Below, one piece after another: positions 41,106 to 53,611 of a stretch of 64,000 nucleotides of DNA. Positions within the stretch are counted from its first letter, which is position 1; each line of letters begins with the position of its first letter. The translations under genes were made by a program, and so were the position numbers. Below the pieces are notes generated by a model that saw only the letters and a list, made by a program, of their open reading frames with translations, was not told the DNA's origin and searched no databases. Source of the DNA: Desulfovibrionales bacterium (lineage in GTDB: Bacteria; Desulfobacterota; QYQD01); contig JAQURM010000001.1 in assembly GCA_028715605.1 (NCBI GenBank), positions 124,001 through 188,000 of the forward strand, read 5' to 3'.

Positions 41106-42104
41106 TTACCTTTTTGTATAGAGTAACATAAGGTTAACAAGATAAACAAGCACTATCCCAACCGAGTCCCAGGCCAAAAACAGCCTTTTTCTGCCTGCCC
41201 GATAGGTCAGACCGATGATAGCAATAGCGGTCATCGCTATAGCAGAAAGGGCCGAGATCAGGTGATTCTGGTGCACAAAAGATAGAAGGGGGCCTTCTAC
41301 AAAAAATATGTCGTCTAAGGCCAGAATGGCTATATTAAAAAGATTGCTTCCAAAAAGATTTCCGATAGCCAAGTCTATAGCGTTCATCTTTACCGCAGAG
41401 ACAGAGACCACTACCTCCGGGAGCGACGTGGCCGCAGCAATGAAAATATTTCCTACAAAGGTCTGACCGAGGCCCGTAGTCTCAGCAATACCCTTGCCAA
41501 TACCGGGGAGACACGTACCTGCAATTATAACCAGGACAGCGTGAATAGAATACCCCAGGTAAGCAGTCCTCTTCTGGATCTCCCCATATTTCAATCCTAT
41601 AACCTTTTCTCTCGCAGCCAATCTCTGCTGCTTCTCATAAAAGAAGATAAGCCGCATAGCCACCAGGTAGATAAGAATAAACAGAATACTATAAAGACTG
41701 ATCCAGCCGACGGTTACGGCCATACTATTAAAGCAGGCACTGAGGGCCACCAAAGAAAGGAGAAGGATCCCGAAGCCTGCGGCCAAGGTCTGCCCTTGGT
41801 GGGCCCTCGAAGATAAGGGGATGCGCCCGACAACAGCATCCAGCGCTGCCAGTATCAGCATGTTAAGGGCGCAACTACCAAGAATGTCTCCGGCAGCGAT
41901 GTCTGGGGTATGGGTGTAGATTACGGAGCTCAGCCCGGTAGCCAGTTCAGGCAGCGAAGTCACCGAGGCCATCAGAACCACTCCTACCCAGGTCCTTCCC
42001 AGGCCTGACTTCTCGGCTATGATATCGCCATAAACGGAAAGTCTGGCGCCTGAATAAAGGATGGCCAGTGTAGCGATTACAAATTTAAGCCAGAGGATTG
42101 CCAT
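41106..42104 (-). CDS. Sodium/calcium exchanger family (CaCA) antiporter
   Basis: A 332-residue membrane protein with about ten hydrophobic segments in two inverted repeats. The alpha-repeat signatures are VLMASVTSLPELATGLSSVI with GDILGSCALNMLILAA, and IFIAAATSLPEVVVSVSAVK with GNLFGSNLFNIAILAL. These are the ion-binding TSxPE and G(N/S)xxGSNxxN motifs. It exchanges Ca2+ (or other cations) for Na+ or H+. It is encoded divergently from the glycerate kinase gene with a 113-base spacer. Confidence 0.93.
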   Translation of the reverse strand: MAILWLKFVIATLAILYSGARLSVYGDIIAEKSGLGRTWVGVVLMASVTSLPELATGLSSVIYTHTPDIAAGDILGSCALNMLILAALDAVVGRIPLSSRAHQGQTLAAGFGILLLSLVALSACFNSMAVTVGWISLYSILFILIYLVAMRLIFFYEKQQRLAAREKVIGLKYGEIQKRTAYLGYSIHAVLVIIAGTCLPGIGKGIAETTGLGQTFVGNIFIAAATSLPEVVVSVSAVKMNAIDLAIGNLFGSNLFNIAILALDDIFFVEGPLLSFVHQNHLISALSAIAMTAIAIIGLTYRAGRKRLFLAWDSVGIVLVYLVNLMLLYTKR

Positions 42105-42217
42105 TGTCCCCGGAGATTGTCTTTTCGTGTGGTCTTGAACCCGAACTAACTATTTGATATATCCGTGCCGTCATATTAATATAAAGCTTATCATACCTCT
42201 CCAAAACAGGCAATCTT

Positions 42218-43555
42218 ATGGACGACCTTCGCCTTACCGCCAGAAAAATCTTCCGGTCCGGTCTTTCGGCTGTAGATCCGTATAAGGACGTGCATAACCG
42301 TCTTGTGGTCAAAAACGATATGCTTATCCTCGGCGGTGAACTGCAAAAAGGCCGTGAGTATGACCTGAGGCGGTTCCGGCGGGTCTTTGTCCTTGGCGCC
42401 GGCAAGGCTTCTGTGCCCATGGCCGCCGCTTGTGAAGAAATACTGCAAAAAAGAATTAGTAAGGGCATCATTGTTACCAAGTATGGCCACTCCGGCCCCC
42501 TTAAGTACATAACGATTGTAGAAGCCGGACATCCCGTACCGGATAAGGCCGGGCTCCATGCAGCACAAGATATCTTAACGCTTCTCAATGGGTCTCAAAC
42601 CGATGACCTTATAATATTTCTTACCTCAGGAGGGTGCTCCGCTCTGCTGCCCTTGCCCGTACCTCCCATCACGTTATCTGAGAAAAAGAGACTGACCAAC
42701 CTCCTTCTCAAGTCGGGGGCCACCATTAAAGAGATAAACGCCGTACGCAAGCATATCTCCATGACCAAGGGAGGGGGTCTGGCCAAACAGGCCCACCCTT
42801 CCACGGTGATCAACCTGATACTCTCCGACGTCGTGGGAGACAACCTGGATGTTATCGGCTCGGGGCCTTTTGTCCCTGACTCTTCCACCTTCCAAGTGGC
42901 CTGGGATGTACTGGAAAAATATAACCTTAAGTCCAGGTTGCCCGAAAGTATTATCAAACATCTCCGGGCCGGGCTGGAAGGGAAGGTACAAGAGACGCCC
43001 AAACCCGGTCAACCCTGCTTTCGCAAGGTTTACAACCTTATTATTGGAAGTAATTTGGCAGCCTTGAAGGCCGCAGAGAACAAGGCCAAATCCCTGGGCC
43101 TTAAGACCCTGATCCTCTCGTCACAAATCCAGGGTGAGGCCGGAGAACTGGCCGGGTTTTATGCGGCCATAGCGAAAGAGATTCTCCAATCTGGATATCC
43201 ATCTTCAACGCCGATCTGTATTCTCGCCGGGGGAGAGCCAACCGTAACAGTCAAAGGCAAGGGGTTGGGAGGAAGAAATACGGAACTGGCCCTGTCTGTT
43301 GCTATTGAAATACAAGGGGTAAACGGAATATCTTTTCTAAGCGGCGGGACAGACGGAACAGACGGCCCCACGGATGCCGCCGGGGCCATAGTAAGCGGCA
43401 GTACTTATGGAAAGGCGCTTAAAAAAGGCCTAAAACCTGAAAGCTATCTTGCACACAACGATTCCTATAATTTTTTTAAAAAGACGGGGGGGCTGCTTAT
43501 AACCGGCCCCACCGGAACCAATGTTATGGACATCCATATTATGCTGATAGGATAG
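42218..43555 (+). CDS. gckA: Glycerate 2-kinase, MOFRL family
   Basis: A 445-residue enzyme that phosphorylates D-glycerate to 2-phosphoglycerate. The N-terminal DUF4147 domain has VFVLGAGKASVPMAAACEEI, VEAGHPVPDKAGLHAAQDIL and FLTSGGCSALLPLPVPPITL, then NAVRKHISMTKGGGLA and LSDVVGDNLDVIGSGPFVPD. The C-terminal MOFRL domain has LAGGEPTVTVKGKGLGGRNT and FLSGGTDGTDGPTDAAGAIV. It converges on the glucosylglycerate synthase-like gene with no spacer, so the kinase may recover glycerate from that solute or compete for it; this link is inference from position. Confidence 0.93.
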   Translation: MDDLRLTARKIFRSGLSAVDPYKDVHNRLVVKNDMLILGGELQKGREYDLRRFRRVFVLGAGKASVPMAAACEEILQKRISKGIIVTKYGHSGPLKYITIVEAGHPVPDKAGLHAAQDILTLLNGSQTDDLIIFLTSGGCSALLPLPVPPITLSEKKRLTNLLLKSGATIKEINAVRKHISMTKGGGLAKQAHPSTVINLILSDVVGDNLDVIGSGPFVPDSSTFQVAWDVLEKYNLKSRLPESIIKHLRAGLEGKVQETPKPGQPCFRKVYNLIIGSNLAALKAAENKAKSLGLKTLILSSQIQGEAGELAGFYAAIAKEILQSGYPSSTPICILAGGEPTVTVKGKGLGGRNTELALSVAIEIQGVNGISFLSGGTDGTDGPTDAAGAIVSGSTYGKALKKGLKPESYLAHNDSYNFFKKTGGLLITGPTGTNVMDIHIMLIG

Positions 43556-44821
43556 CTAAACCCTTTCACTCAGTTTTTCATATACCTTTCTTTTCTTGTC
43601 CCACATCTTGAGCAGATAATCCTTCTGTTCTTCAAAAGCCTCGGCATTTTTCTCCACCATATCTTCGGCCCTGGAAGAATCCATATCCCACGTTTCGCGG
43701 ACAAAGGAGGCGACTCGCGCATAATAGAGAGGGGTCATGAGATCCACCAGTTTGTTTCGGTTCATCGGCCAATAGTGGAAGGTGGCCGCCAATTCATATA
43801 GAATCCGCACCCAGGTCTCTACCGGTAAAGAGAAGTCCTTCGCACTCATCCTTGAGGCCTTTTTGAGATCACTGTAACTATCGGAATCTAATATGTCTTT
43901 CCAAAACGACTTGAATTGTTTAAAGCCAACCTGAAAATTATAAATGAGTCCGTCCAGATCGACCTTAATAGGCTCCGGTTCCGAACATTTCTCGGCGCCG
44001 AAGGTCTCCACCAGCGTACTTTTTTTTGTCTTTTTCCAATAAGATTCATTCTGTTCCATGAGATAAAAGATAGTCCACACCACCTGGCGGAACATAGGCC
44101 CCAGGTGTGCGGCCGGATCCTTGGCGTCGTGAACCTTGACCCCCAGGTTGGCCTGACAAATCTTAAAGCCCTGCACAACGGCCTGGGTCGTCATCCAGAT
44201 ATCTATACCAAAACGGGCGATCTCCGTATCCCATACCGGTTGATCAATATAGTAAGCGGCTACTTCCCGGGAAAAGGCAAAATCACCCCCTATGGGCTGA
44301 CGGATGCGCCTTCCATAAAGGGCCCGGGTCAGATTATAGACTATATTGTTGGTTATAGTGCCGTCGTACTTATGACGACAATAAACCGGTGTAACATATT
44401 GGTAACCTTTCTCCAAAACAGGAGAAAGCAGGTGCTGCACCCAGTCCGAGGTAATGCTCCTGATATCTGAATCCACCACGATACAGGCCTTGACGTCCAG
44501 CTTTACCGCCGCTTCAAATATGGAACGAAAGGCCGTGCCCTTCCCGCCCGGTCCCCGGTAGATGGACAGGAGTTTTTCCTGCCAGGGCTTAAGCTGAAAT
44601 TCTTTGACTATCTCCCGGGTGTCGTCGGTAGAGCCCCCGTCGGCTATCATTATTACATTCTTGTCTTCCTTGTAATACTTGTCCAGGCCGTGGGAAACCA
44701 TCTGGATTACATGGGCTATAGTCCGTTCGTTGTTATAGGCGGGAATACCCACCAGGATATCGGCCCGGCCGATTTCCTCCAGTCTCTTCAAGGTATATGG
44801 TCTTAATGCGGTGTAGTACAC
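43556..44821 (-). CDS. Glucosylglycerate synthase-like GT-A glycosyltransferase
   Basis: A 421-residue glycosyltransferase. Seen are ILVGIPAYNNERTIAHVIQM, MIADGGSTDDTREIVKEF, the metal-binding DxD in CIVVDSDIRSITSDW, then VTPVYCRHKYDGTITNNIV, RQPIGGDFAFSREVAAYYI and GIDIWMTTQAVVQGFKICQ. This pattern fits the family of glucosylglycerate synthases (Ggs), which couple NDP-glucose directly to D-glycerate. The glycerate kinase at the facing end supports glycerate as the acceptor. A related mannosyl or glucosyl transfer to another small acid cannot be ruled out. Confidence 0.82.
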   Translation of the reverse strand: MYYTALRPYTLKRLEEIGRADILVGIPAYNNERTIAHVIQMVSHGLDKYYKEDKNVIMIADGGSTDDTREIVKEFQLKPWQEKLLSIYRGPGGKGTAFRSIFEAAVKLDVKACIVVDSDIRSITSDWVQHLLSPVLEKGYQYVTPVYCRHKYDGTITNNIVYNLTRALYGRRIRQPIGGDFAFSREVAAYYIDQPVWDTEIARFGIDIWMTTQAVVQGFKICQANLGVKVHDAKDPAAHLGPMFRQVVWTIFYLMEQNESYWKKTKKSTLVETFGAEKCSEPEPIKVDLDGLIYNFQVGFKQFKSFWKDILDSDSYSDLKKASRMSAKDFSLPVETWVRILYELAATFHYWPMNRNKLVDLMTPLYYARVASFVRETWDMDSSRAEDMVEKNAEAFEEQKDYLLKMWDKKRKVYEKLSERV

Positions 44822-44931
44822 CCTGACCTCCGTTTATTTATAATGGGATATGGGTTGGGTTAGTGACGTGGAGCGGAAATATCTGATGGTGTAATTGATG
44901 GCGCGGCGGAAATCAAGAGACAAAAATAAAA

Positions 44932-45006
<75 letters not shown>

Positions 45007-45103
45007 TCACTCAGGAATTTTTATACCGCAAACCTCTTGCTTTGTCAACATCGTAACGAATCATTGACACAACCGGTAACAGATGTTAAAAATGTTGCCC
45101 GTT

Positions 45104-45191
45104 GGAGGGATGGCCGAGAGGCTTAAGGCGGCGGTCTTGAAAACCGCTTTCGCTCACGCGAACGTGGGTTCGAATCCTACTCCCTCCGCCA
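45104..45191 (+). tRNA. tRNA-Ser (anticodon TGA)
   Basis: Acceptor GGAGGGA/TCCCTCC, D arm beginning GGCCGAGAGGC, anticodon stem GCGGT/ACCGC around CTTGAAA (TGA), a long variable arm (TTCGCTCACGCGAA) and T arm TGGG-TTCGAAT-CCTA, with CCA encoded. The long extra arm identifies a class II tRNA. Confidence 0.96.
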
Positions 45192-45368
45192 AAAGACATT
45201 GGGACGCAGACACACGCAGATTAACCGGATCTAAAAACTGGGTTACAGCAAACTTTGTCCCTATCTCTTGGCGTATTGGAATGATTTCAGCCCAAGAAAA
45301 CTATTCTTGAGAGCTTTTTCTGCGTATATCTGCGAAAATTCGCGTCCTACAAAATTGGCCTTTGCTGC

Positions 45369-45461
45369 GGAGAGATGACCGAGTAGGCCGAAGGTGCTCG
45401 CCTGCTAAGCGAGTGTAGGGGGAAACCTCTACCGAGGGTTCGAATCCCTCTCTCTCCGCCA
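45369..45461 (+). tRNA. tRNA-Ser (anticodon GCT)
   Basis: Acceptor GGAGAGA/TCTCTCC, anticodon stem CTCGC/GCGAG around CTGCTAA (GCT), long variable arm (GTAGGGGGAAACCTCTAC), T arm GAGGG-TTCGAAT-CCCTC and encoded CCA. The 177 bases between the two tRNA-Ser genes hold nothing else that I can identify. Confidence 0.96.
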
Positions 45462-45475
45462 TTTCTTCACTCATC

Positions 45476-46507
45476 CTACTGGAAAAAGGATACCTCCCAC
45501 TCTTCTTTCAAATCTCTGGACATTAATTCCTTAACGGCGCCTAGCGGATCTTTATCCTCGTAGAGTACTTTATAAACCTGTTCCGTTATGGGCATTTCCA
45601 CCCGGCATTTTTGAGCCAGAAAATAGGCCGATCGGGTGGTCTTTACCCCTTCGGCCACCATCTTCATCCCATCCAGGATTTCTTTCAATTTCATTCCTTG
45701 CCCAAGCTTAAGACCTACCGTCCTATTTCTGCTTAGATCGCCTGTACAGGTCAGGACCAGATCACCTAGGCCGGCCAAGCCGGCAAAGGTAAGGGGCTTT
45801 GCCCCGAGTTTTAGCCCTAAGCGGCTTATCTCAGCCAATCCACGTGTAATCAGTGCTGCCCGGGTATTGGTCCCAAAACTAAGCCCATCACAGATACCGG
45901 CCGCAATAGCAATAACATTTTTGAGGGCGCCTCCTAATTCTACGCCCCTGACATCGGAGGAACGATAGACACGAAAATATGGTGTAGCAAAAAGTTCCTG
46001 CACCTGTTTAGCTACGTCTTCGCTTACCGCAGCAGCAGTCACTGCCGTAAGAACCTTTTGGCTTACTTCACGGGCAAAACTGGGACCGGAGAGGATGGCC
46101 AATCTGCTATGTTGGCCTTTTGGCAACAATTCCTCCAGCACTTCCGTCATGGTGAGAAGTGTTTCATTCTCGATTCCTTTGCTGACCGTGACCACGATAC
46201 TGGCAGGAGAAAGAAAAGGGATTAGCCGGCTTGCTACGGTGCGCAAGACATGCGACGGAACCGCCACCACTATAAACTCTTTGGACTCGACGGCTTCTTT
46301 CAGGGAAGATGTAATCCCAAGCCGGGCGTCCAGCTTTATGCCCGGCAGATAAGTCCTGTTTTCCCTGGTCTCCGCCATGTCTCTAGCCAGAGATTCTTCA
46401 TAGACCCACAAGGTCGCCTCATTACACCCTTTTTCAGCAAGAAGGTTGGCCAGGGTTGTACCCCAGCTCCCTCCTCCTATAACACCTATAGAACTACGTC
46501 TGGACAT
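45476..46507 (-). CDS. gpsA: Glycerol-3-phosphate dehydrogenase [NAD(P)+]
   Basis: A 343-residue cytosolic enzyme that reduces dihydroxyacetone phosphate to sn-glycerol-3-phosphate for phospholipid synthesis. NAD(P)-binding is shown by [69 protein letters not shown] (catalytic Lys) and [19 protein letters not shown] are further family motifs. Its start overlaps the end of gyrA by 14 bases, so it is the last gene of a dnaN-gyrB-gyrA-gpsA transcript. Confidence 0.96.
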   Translation of the reverse strand: MSRRSSIGVIGGGSWGTTLANLLAEKGCNEATLWVYEESLARDMAETRENRTYLPGIKLDARLGITSSLKEAVESKEFIVVAVPSHVLRTVASRLIPFLSPASIVVTVSKGIENETLLTMTEVLEELLPKGQHSRLAILSGPSFAREVSQKVLTAVTAAAVSEDVAKQVQELFATPYFRVYRSSDVRGVELGGALKNVIAIAAGICDGLSFGTNTRAALITRGLAEISRLGLKLGAKPLTFAGLAGLGDLVLTCTGDLSRNRTVGLKLGQGMKLKEILDGMKMVAEGVKTTRSAYFLAQKCRVEMPITEQVYKVLYEDKDPLGAVKELMSRDLKEEWEVSFFQ

Positions 46508-48941
46508 CGGTCTCTTCTTCCCTCTCCGCCAGTCGGGCGATGCTCACGACCTTTTCCTCTGGCTCCATTTGGAAGAGCTTGACGCCCTGCGTGTTGCGTC
46601 CATGTGTGGGAACGCCGCTTACCTTAATCCGAATAATCTTTCCGCTACTAGCCAGAAGCAGCACTTCTTCGTCTTTAATAACCTGTAACGCCCCCACTAC
46701 CGGCCCATTGCGCTCACTTGTCTTGATCGTAATAACGCCCTTCCCTCCGCGGCCTTGTGGGCGATAATCTTCCAGGTTGGTCCTCTTTCCATATCCGTTT
46801 TCCGTAACAGTAAGAACGGTTGAGCCTTCCCCCACGACCTCCATACCGACCACCTCGTCACCTTCTCCTAACGATATGCCCTTCACACCCATCGCCACGC
46901 GTCCAACCTCCCGGATGTCATCCTCATTAAAGCGAATAGATAGTCCGTGACGGGTTACCAAAAAGATGTCCTTCTTCCCATCTGTAAGCGCTACGCTTAC
47001 CAGTTCATCTCCTTCGCGTATATTTACCGCATTAATACCCCCGGCGCGCGGATTGGAATAGGCCATCAAGTCCGTCTTTTTCACCAGTCCTTTCTTCGTG
47101 GACATAACTAGATACCGGTCTGGTTCAAAAGTACGCACAGGTAATATGGTCTTTATCGTCTCTTCTGCCTGCAAATTCAGCAGATTCACTATGGCTTTCC
47201 CTCTGGCCAGCCGCCCCGCTTGAGGAATCTGATAGACCTTAAGCCAGTGGAGCCGGCCAAGGTTTGTGAAGAAAAGAAAATAATCATGTGTGGATGCAAT
47301 GTAAAGATTCTCCACAAAATCTTCTTCCCGCGTTTCTGCCCCGGTTATACCTTTCCCACCCCGGCGCTGGCTCCGGTAGAGGTTGACCGAATTGCGTTTA
47401 ATGTAGCCGCGATGTGAGACTGTAACCACCACATCCTCTTCAGCAATAAGGTCTTCTACATTGATCTCTCCCGCGTCTTCTACAATCTCGGTGCGGCGCT
47501 CATCACCATAGGCAGCCCTTACGGCCTGCAACTCCTCTTTTATGATGTTACGAACCAGCTCATCGCTCGCCAGTATCGCCTTATAACGCTCTATGTCCGC
47601 CAAGGTCGCCCTATAATCCTCTAATATCTTCTCTCTTTCCAGACCGGTCAGCCTTTGCAAACGCATATCCAGGATGGCCTGGGCCTGTACTTCAGACAGA
47701 TGGAGGGTGGCGACCAATCTCGCCTTGGCCTCTTTGGGTGTGGCCGAGGACTTGATTAAATCGACGACCAAATCCAGATTGTCGAGGGCGATCTTCAATC
47801 CCTCAAGGAGGTGCGCCTTTTCCTCTGCCTTTTTCAGGTCAAATCGCGTCCTCCTGATAATGACCTCTTGCCGGTGCTCCAAAAAATGGCCCAGGAGGTC
47901 CTTTAAGGTCAAAACCTCCGGCCTGTTGTTTACGATGGCCAGCATATTGATCCCAAAGGAGGATTCCATGGGGGTCTGCGTATAAAGTTGATTCAAAACA
48001 ACATCCGCCACCTCATCCTTCTTCAGTTCGACAACGATCCTCATGCCTTCCCGGTCTGATTCGTCCCTTACCGCCTGAATACCCTCTATCTTTTTATCTC
48101 TGACCAGTTCCGCGATCCGCTCGATTAACCGGGCCTTGTTCACCTGAAAAGGAAGTTCATTTATTACAATACTCACCCGCCCGGTGATTCTGGCCTTCTC
48201 AATAGCGGCCCGGGCACGCATCTTTATACTGGCCCGCCCCGTCCGGTAAGCCTCTCTTATACCGGACCGTCCACAGATAAAACCACCGGTTGGAAAATCC
48301 GGGCCCTGGATACAGGACAGAAGTTCATCTGTAGTAACATCCGGTTTATCTATGTGAAGAAGGAGCCCGTCCACGACCTCTGTCAAGTTGTGCGGTGGTA
48401 TATTTGTGGCCATGCCCACGGCTATTCCGGCGGAACCGTTTAGGAGCAGGTTTGGCAACCGGGAAGGAAGAACATCTGGTTCCATCAGGGAGTCATCGTA
48501 ATTTGGGGAAAAATTGACGGTGTCTTTTTCAATATCAACAAGAAGTTCCTGGGTGATCTTTGCCATACGAACTTCTGTATATCGCATAGCCGCAGGAGAG
48601 TCCCCGTCAATCGATCCAAAATTCCCCTGCCCGTCCACCAGGGGGTATCTCATATTGAAATCCTGCGCCATGCGAACGAGCGTGTCATATACAGCGACAT
48701 CTCCATGCGGATGATACTTACCGATGACGTCACCGACTATACGCGCCGATTTCTTATACGGTTTATTCCATTCGTTCTTTAAATCGTGCATGGCGTATAA
48801 AATACGCCTGTGCACCGGCTTAAGCCCGTCGCGCACATCCGGCAAGGCTCGGCCGATGATTACGCTCATGGCATAATCAAGGTATGATTTTTTTATCTCT
48901 TTTTCGATGCTGACCTGGCCAATACTTTCCGTGGAATACAT
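46494..48941 (-). CDS. gyrA: DNA gyrase subunit A
   Basis: An 815-residue type IIA topoisomerase subunit that cuts and rejoins DNA and wraps it to add negative supercoils. The N-terminal winged helix has [20 protein letters not shown]; the catalytic Tyr is Tyr121 in [10 protein letters not shown]. The C-terminal beta-pinwheel holds the GyrA box as QRRGGKG, which marks gyrase rather than topoisomerase IV. In the quinolone region [17 protein letters not shown], the position of E. coli Ser83 is Val82, while Asp86 (E. coli Asp87) is kept. gpsA follows with overlap and gyrB precedes by 118 bases. Confidence 0.97.
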   Translation of the reverse strand: MYSTESIGQVSIEKEIKKSYLDYAMSVIIGRALPDVRDGLKPVHRRILYAMHDLKNEWNKPYKKSARIVGDVIGKYHPHGDVAVYDTLVRMAQDFNMRYPLVDGQGNFGSIDGDSPAAMRYTEVRMAKITQELLVDIEKDTVNFSPNYDDSLMEPDVLPSRLPNLLLNGSAGIAVGMATNIPPHNLTEVVDGLLLHIDKPDVTTDELLSCIQGPDFPTGGFICGRSGIREAYRTGRASIKMRARAAIEKARITGRVSIVINELPFQVNKARLIERIAELVRDKKIEGIQAVRDESDREGMRIVVELKKDEVADVVLNQLYTQTPMESSFGINMLAIVNNRPEVLTLKDLLGHFLEHRQEVIIRRTRFDLKKAEEKAHLLEGLKIALDNLDLVVDLIKSSATPKEAKARLVATLHLSEVQAQAILDMRLQRLTGLEREKILEDYRATLADIERYKAILASDELVRNIIKEELQAVRAAYGDERRTEIVEDAGEINVEDLIAEEDVVVTVSHRGYIKRNSVNLYRSQRRGGKGITGAETREEDFVENLYIASTHDYFLFFTNLGRLHWLKVYQIPQAGRLARGKAIVNLLNLQAEETIKTILPVRTFEPDRYLVMSTKKGLVKKTDLMAYSNPRAGGINAVNIREGDELVSVALTDGKKDIFLVTRHGLSIRFNEDDIREVGRVAMGVKGISLGEGDEVVGMEVVGEGSTVLTVTENGYGKRTNLEDYRPQGRGGKGVITIKTSERNGPVVGALQVIKDEEVLLLASSGKIIRIKVSGVPTHGRNTQGVKLFQMEPEEKVVSIARLAEREEETDVQT

Positions 48942-49059
48942 AATAACCCCTATTACTAATCAACAGTCTGCAGTTGACAGCCGATAATCAACTGACCGCC
49001 CTCTGTATTCGCTCTTAGGACTGCTGACACTTGTATTCTGTCTTCTGAATTCTTTATTT

Positions 49060-51474
<2,415 letters not shown>

Positions 51475-51489
51475 TTATATAATCCTCTT

Positions 51490-52605
51490 TTACACGCGCA
51501 TGGGCATAATAATACCCAAGAAACCCTCTTCTTCAGTGCCTTTTATAAGACATGGGTTGGTCTCGTTTTCAAATTCTATAGCTATCTTATTGCTCTCCAG
51601 AGCCCCAATGGCTTCTATTAAATAGTTAATATTAAAATTTATACTAAATACATCGTCTTCATACTCTATTTCAAGCTCCTCTCTGGCATCTCCTATATCT
51701 GGATTTACTGATAAAACCTCCATTTTCCCTTTACTAAAATTAAAGCTGACTGCCTTATATTTATCCGTGGACAATATAGCTGTTCTGCGCAGAACATCCA
51801 AAAAAAACTGCCTTTCTATAAATATTTTTTTATTACCCTCCGCAGGTATGATTGTACGGTAATCCGGAAATTCTCCATCAATAAGCCGTGTCACTATCTT
51901 TGTTTTATTTGCTTCAACAACGCAGATATCTTCTTTGAATCCTAATAGAATCTTTTCTGCATCTTCGCACAATTTTAGTATCTCCCGGGCGCCTTTCCTT
52001 GGTAAAATTACCCCGGAATCAATTTCCAGGATGTTTATACCGGGAACATCTTTTTCCATAAGAGATAATCTATGTCCATCAGAGGATACCATCCTCAATA
52101 TCTCTTTATCTTCTATTACTGTCTTCTCTATAAAAATACCTGCCAAATTGGTTCTGTTGTCATCAAAAGAGACGGAAAAGATTGTCTTGTTTATTAAATC
52201 CTTTATTGTCTTTGCGGGGATTTCAATTGTCTTTGCATCCTCATGAAATGATACCAAAGGAAATTGTTCTGCCGGTAAGCCTACTAACGTATAAATAATT
52301 TTACCCGAACTTACATTTATCCTGCCGGATTCTTTTTCCTTTATAGTTATATGAGGGCCTGGGATTTCTCGGACCATTTCATATAGTTTTCTGGCCGGGA
52401 CGGTTATTTTTCCTTTTTTTATAATCTCAGCATTATGTTCTGTCCTCATTCCCACTTCAAGATCAGTCGCTATTATATTTAAACGAGCGTCTAATGCATC
52501 AAGTAAGACATTTGATATAATAGGCATGGTACTTTTCTTTTCAACTACGGTTTGTATTTTATTCAAACCATCCAGTAGCTCATTTCTGTTAATTTTTAGT
52601 TCCAT
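51490..52605 (-). CDS. dnaN: DNA polymerase III beta subunit (sliding clamp)
   Basis: A 371-residue clamp that encircles DNA and tethers the replicative polymerase. The three DnaN domains are recognisable from MELKINRNELLDGLNKIQTV, PIISNVLLDA, FSVSFDDNRTNLAGIFIEK, DGHRLSLMEKDVPG, LPRKGAREILKL, LIDGEFPDYRTIIP and the end KGTEEEGFLGIIMPMRV. It heads the dnaN-gyrB-gyrA-gpsA group. dnaA, the usual upstream partner, is not present; instead an AT-rich gap follows. Confidence 0.97.
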   Translation of the reverse strand: MELKINRNELLDGLNKIQTVVEKKSTMPIISNVLLDALDARLNIIATDLEVGMRTEHNAEIIKKGKITVPARKLYEMVREIPGPHITIKEKESGRINVSSGKIIYTLVGLPAEQFPLVSFHEDAKTIEIPAKTIKDLINKTIFSVSFDDNRTNLAGIFIEKTVIEDKEILRMVSSDGHRLSLMEKDVPGINILEIDSGVILPRKGAREILKLCEDAEKILLGFKEDICVVEANKTKIVTRLIDGEFPDYRTIIPAEGNKKIFIERQFFLDVLRRTAILSTDKYKAVSFNFSKGKMEVLSVNPDIGDAREELEIEYEDDVFSINFNINYLIEAIGALESNKIAIEFENETNPCLIKGTEEEGFLGIIMPMRV

Positions 52606-53242
52606 TTTTTATTCCTTATTATTTATATAGATTATTAAAAGATACTTCTTAATAATATATCTGATAAAAAATAGTTGAAAAATAACGTAAGGATTTGTAA
52701 AAATTAACTATTCACTTTTTTATAAAATGCAGAATTACATATTATTTGTTATTTTTTTATAATCTATAATGCACAGGACATAATTATTAACAAATTTCTA
52801 ACATAAATTTAAAGAGTATTAAAGACGCATTAGACTCAGAAAAAGATATAAAGAGCACTTGCAGTATAATTTAGAATAAGAAAAACTTCAATCTAAAGGA
52901 TAATATTATAACATTATGTTTTTATTTTATTTTTTAATATTAAAGAATGAGCTACTGATAAATTCTTATATCATATAGATAGAGAAGAAGGTATAGAAGA
53001 AAAAATAAATAAAAACGAACGCCTGATACCGGGATTCACTTATTTTTTAAAGGAAAATGTTGAAAAATTAAATGGATGTAGGGTAAGAGTAGGCCCGGTC
53101 TTTATAGACGCGTTACCTTTTTTTCTTTCCGATTCGAAGATTGGATTTAATAAGAAGTTTAGGGTATGATTATACTTTACTTTATCAGAAAAAATGGTAG
53201 GTTTTTGTATTTATACATTTAAGTATTGGCGGAGGATTGGGA
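52606..53242. other. AT-rich 637-base gap upstream of dnaN (possible origin-proximal region)
   Basis: Between the divergent dnaN and dksA-like genes lies a very AT-rich stretch. I looked for DnaA boxes (TTATNCACA and its complement) and found only poor matches such as CTATTCACT near 52710. The promoters for both genes must lie here. Position next to dnaN-gyrB-gyrA is compatible with a nearby replication origin, but the sequence does not show one. Confidence 0.4.
52951..53169 (+). pseudogene. 72-codon open frame without a start, possible gene remnant
   Basis: A stop-to-stop frame contains NERLIPGFTYFLKENVEKLN and RVRVGPVFIDALPFF, which look protein-like and more GC-rich than the surroundings. 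It has no ATG, GTG or TTG in a credible place, and a TGA stands immediately before it. It may be the tail of a decayed gene. I do not recognise the family. Confidence 0.3.
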
Positions 53243-53605
53243 ATGAAAAAGGAAAAATTAGAATATTTCAGGGTATTGCTAAACAAAAAAATAGAGGAAA
53301 TTCTAAGTGGGGCGGAAAAAACCCTTTCTGATATGACAGACTTAAGTGATAATTTCCCTGACCCGGCCGATCGCGCCACACTTGAATCAGATCGTAATTT
53401 TGAGCTGCGTATTCGGGACAGGGAAAGGAAGCTTTTACAGAAGATACGAAGCGCATTAGAGCGGATAGATGACGGTACATTTGGTATTTGCGAGAGTTGC
53501 GGGGAAGATATTTCGGAAAAAAGATTAGAGGCTCGCCCGGTTACTACCTTATGTTTAGATTGTAAAAGGAAACAAGAAGCCACAGAAAAGATGCGCGGTA
53601 CATAA
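53243..53605 (+). CDS. DksA/TraR-family zinc-finger protein
   Basis: About 120 residues. A coiled-coil N-terminal half carries DPADRATLESD at the tip, matching the DxxDxA motif that reaches into the RNA polymerase secondary channel. A C4 zinc finger follows: CESCGEDISEKRLEARP with the second pair CLDC. DksA proteins change transcription at start sites with ppGpp. The ATG at 53243 has GGAGG eight bases upstream; an in-frame TTG at 53237 lies too near that site. The GH57 gene starts six bases after its stop. Confidence 0.92.
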   Translation: MKKEKLEYFRVLLNKKIEEILSGAEKTLSDMTDLSDNFPDPADRATLESDRNFELRIRDRERKLLQKIRSALERIDDGTFGICESCGEDISEKRLEARPVTTLCLDCKRKQEATEKMRGT

Positions 53606-53611
53606 TAGGCA

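Noticed and set aside
52700-52720. DnaA box near CTATTCACT
   Set aside because: Two mismatches to TTATNCACA and no cluster of further boxes; insufficient for an origin call.
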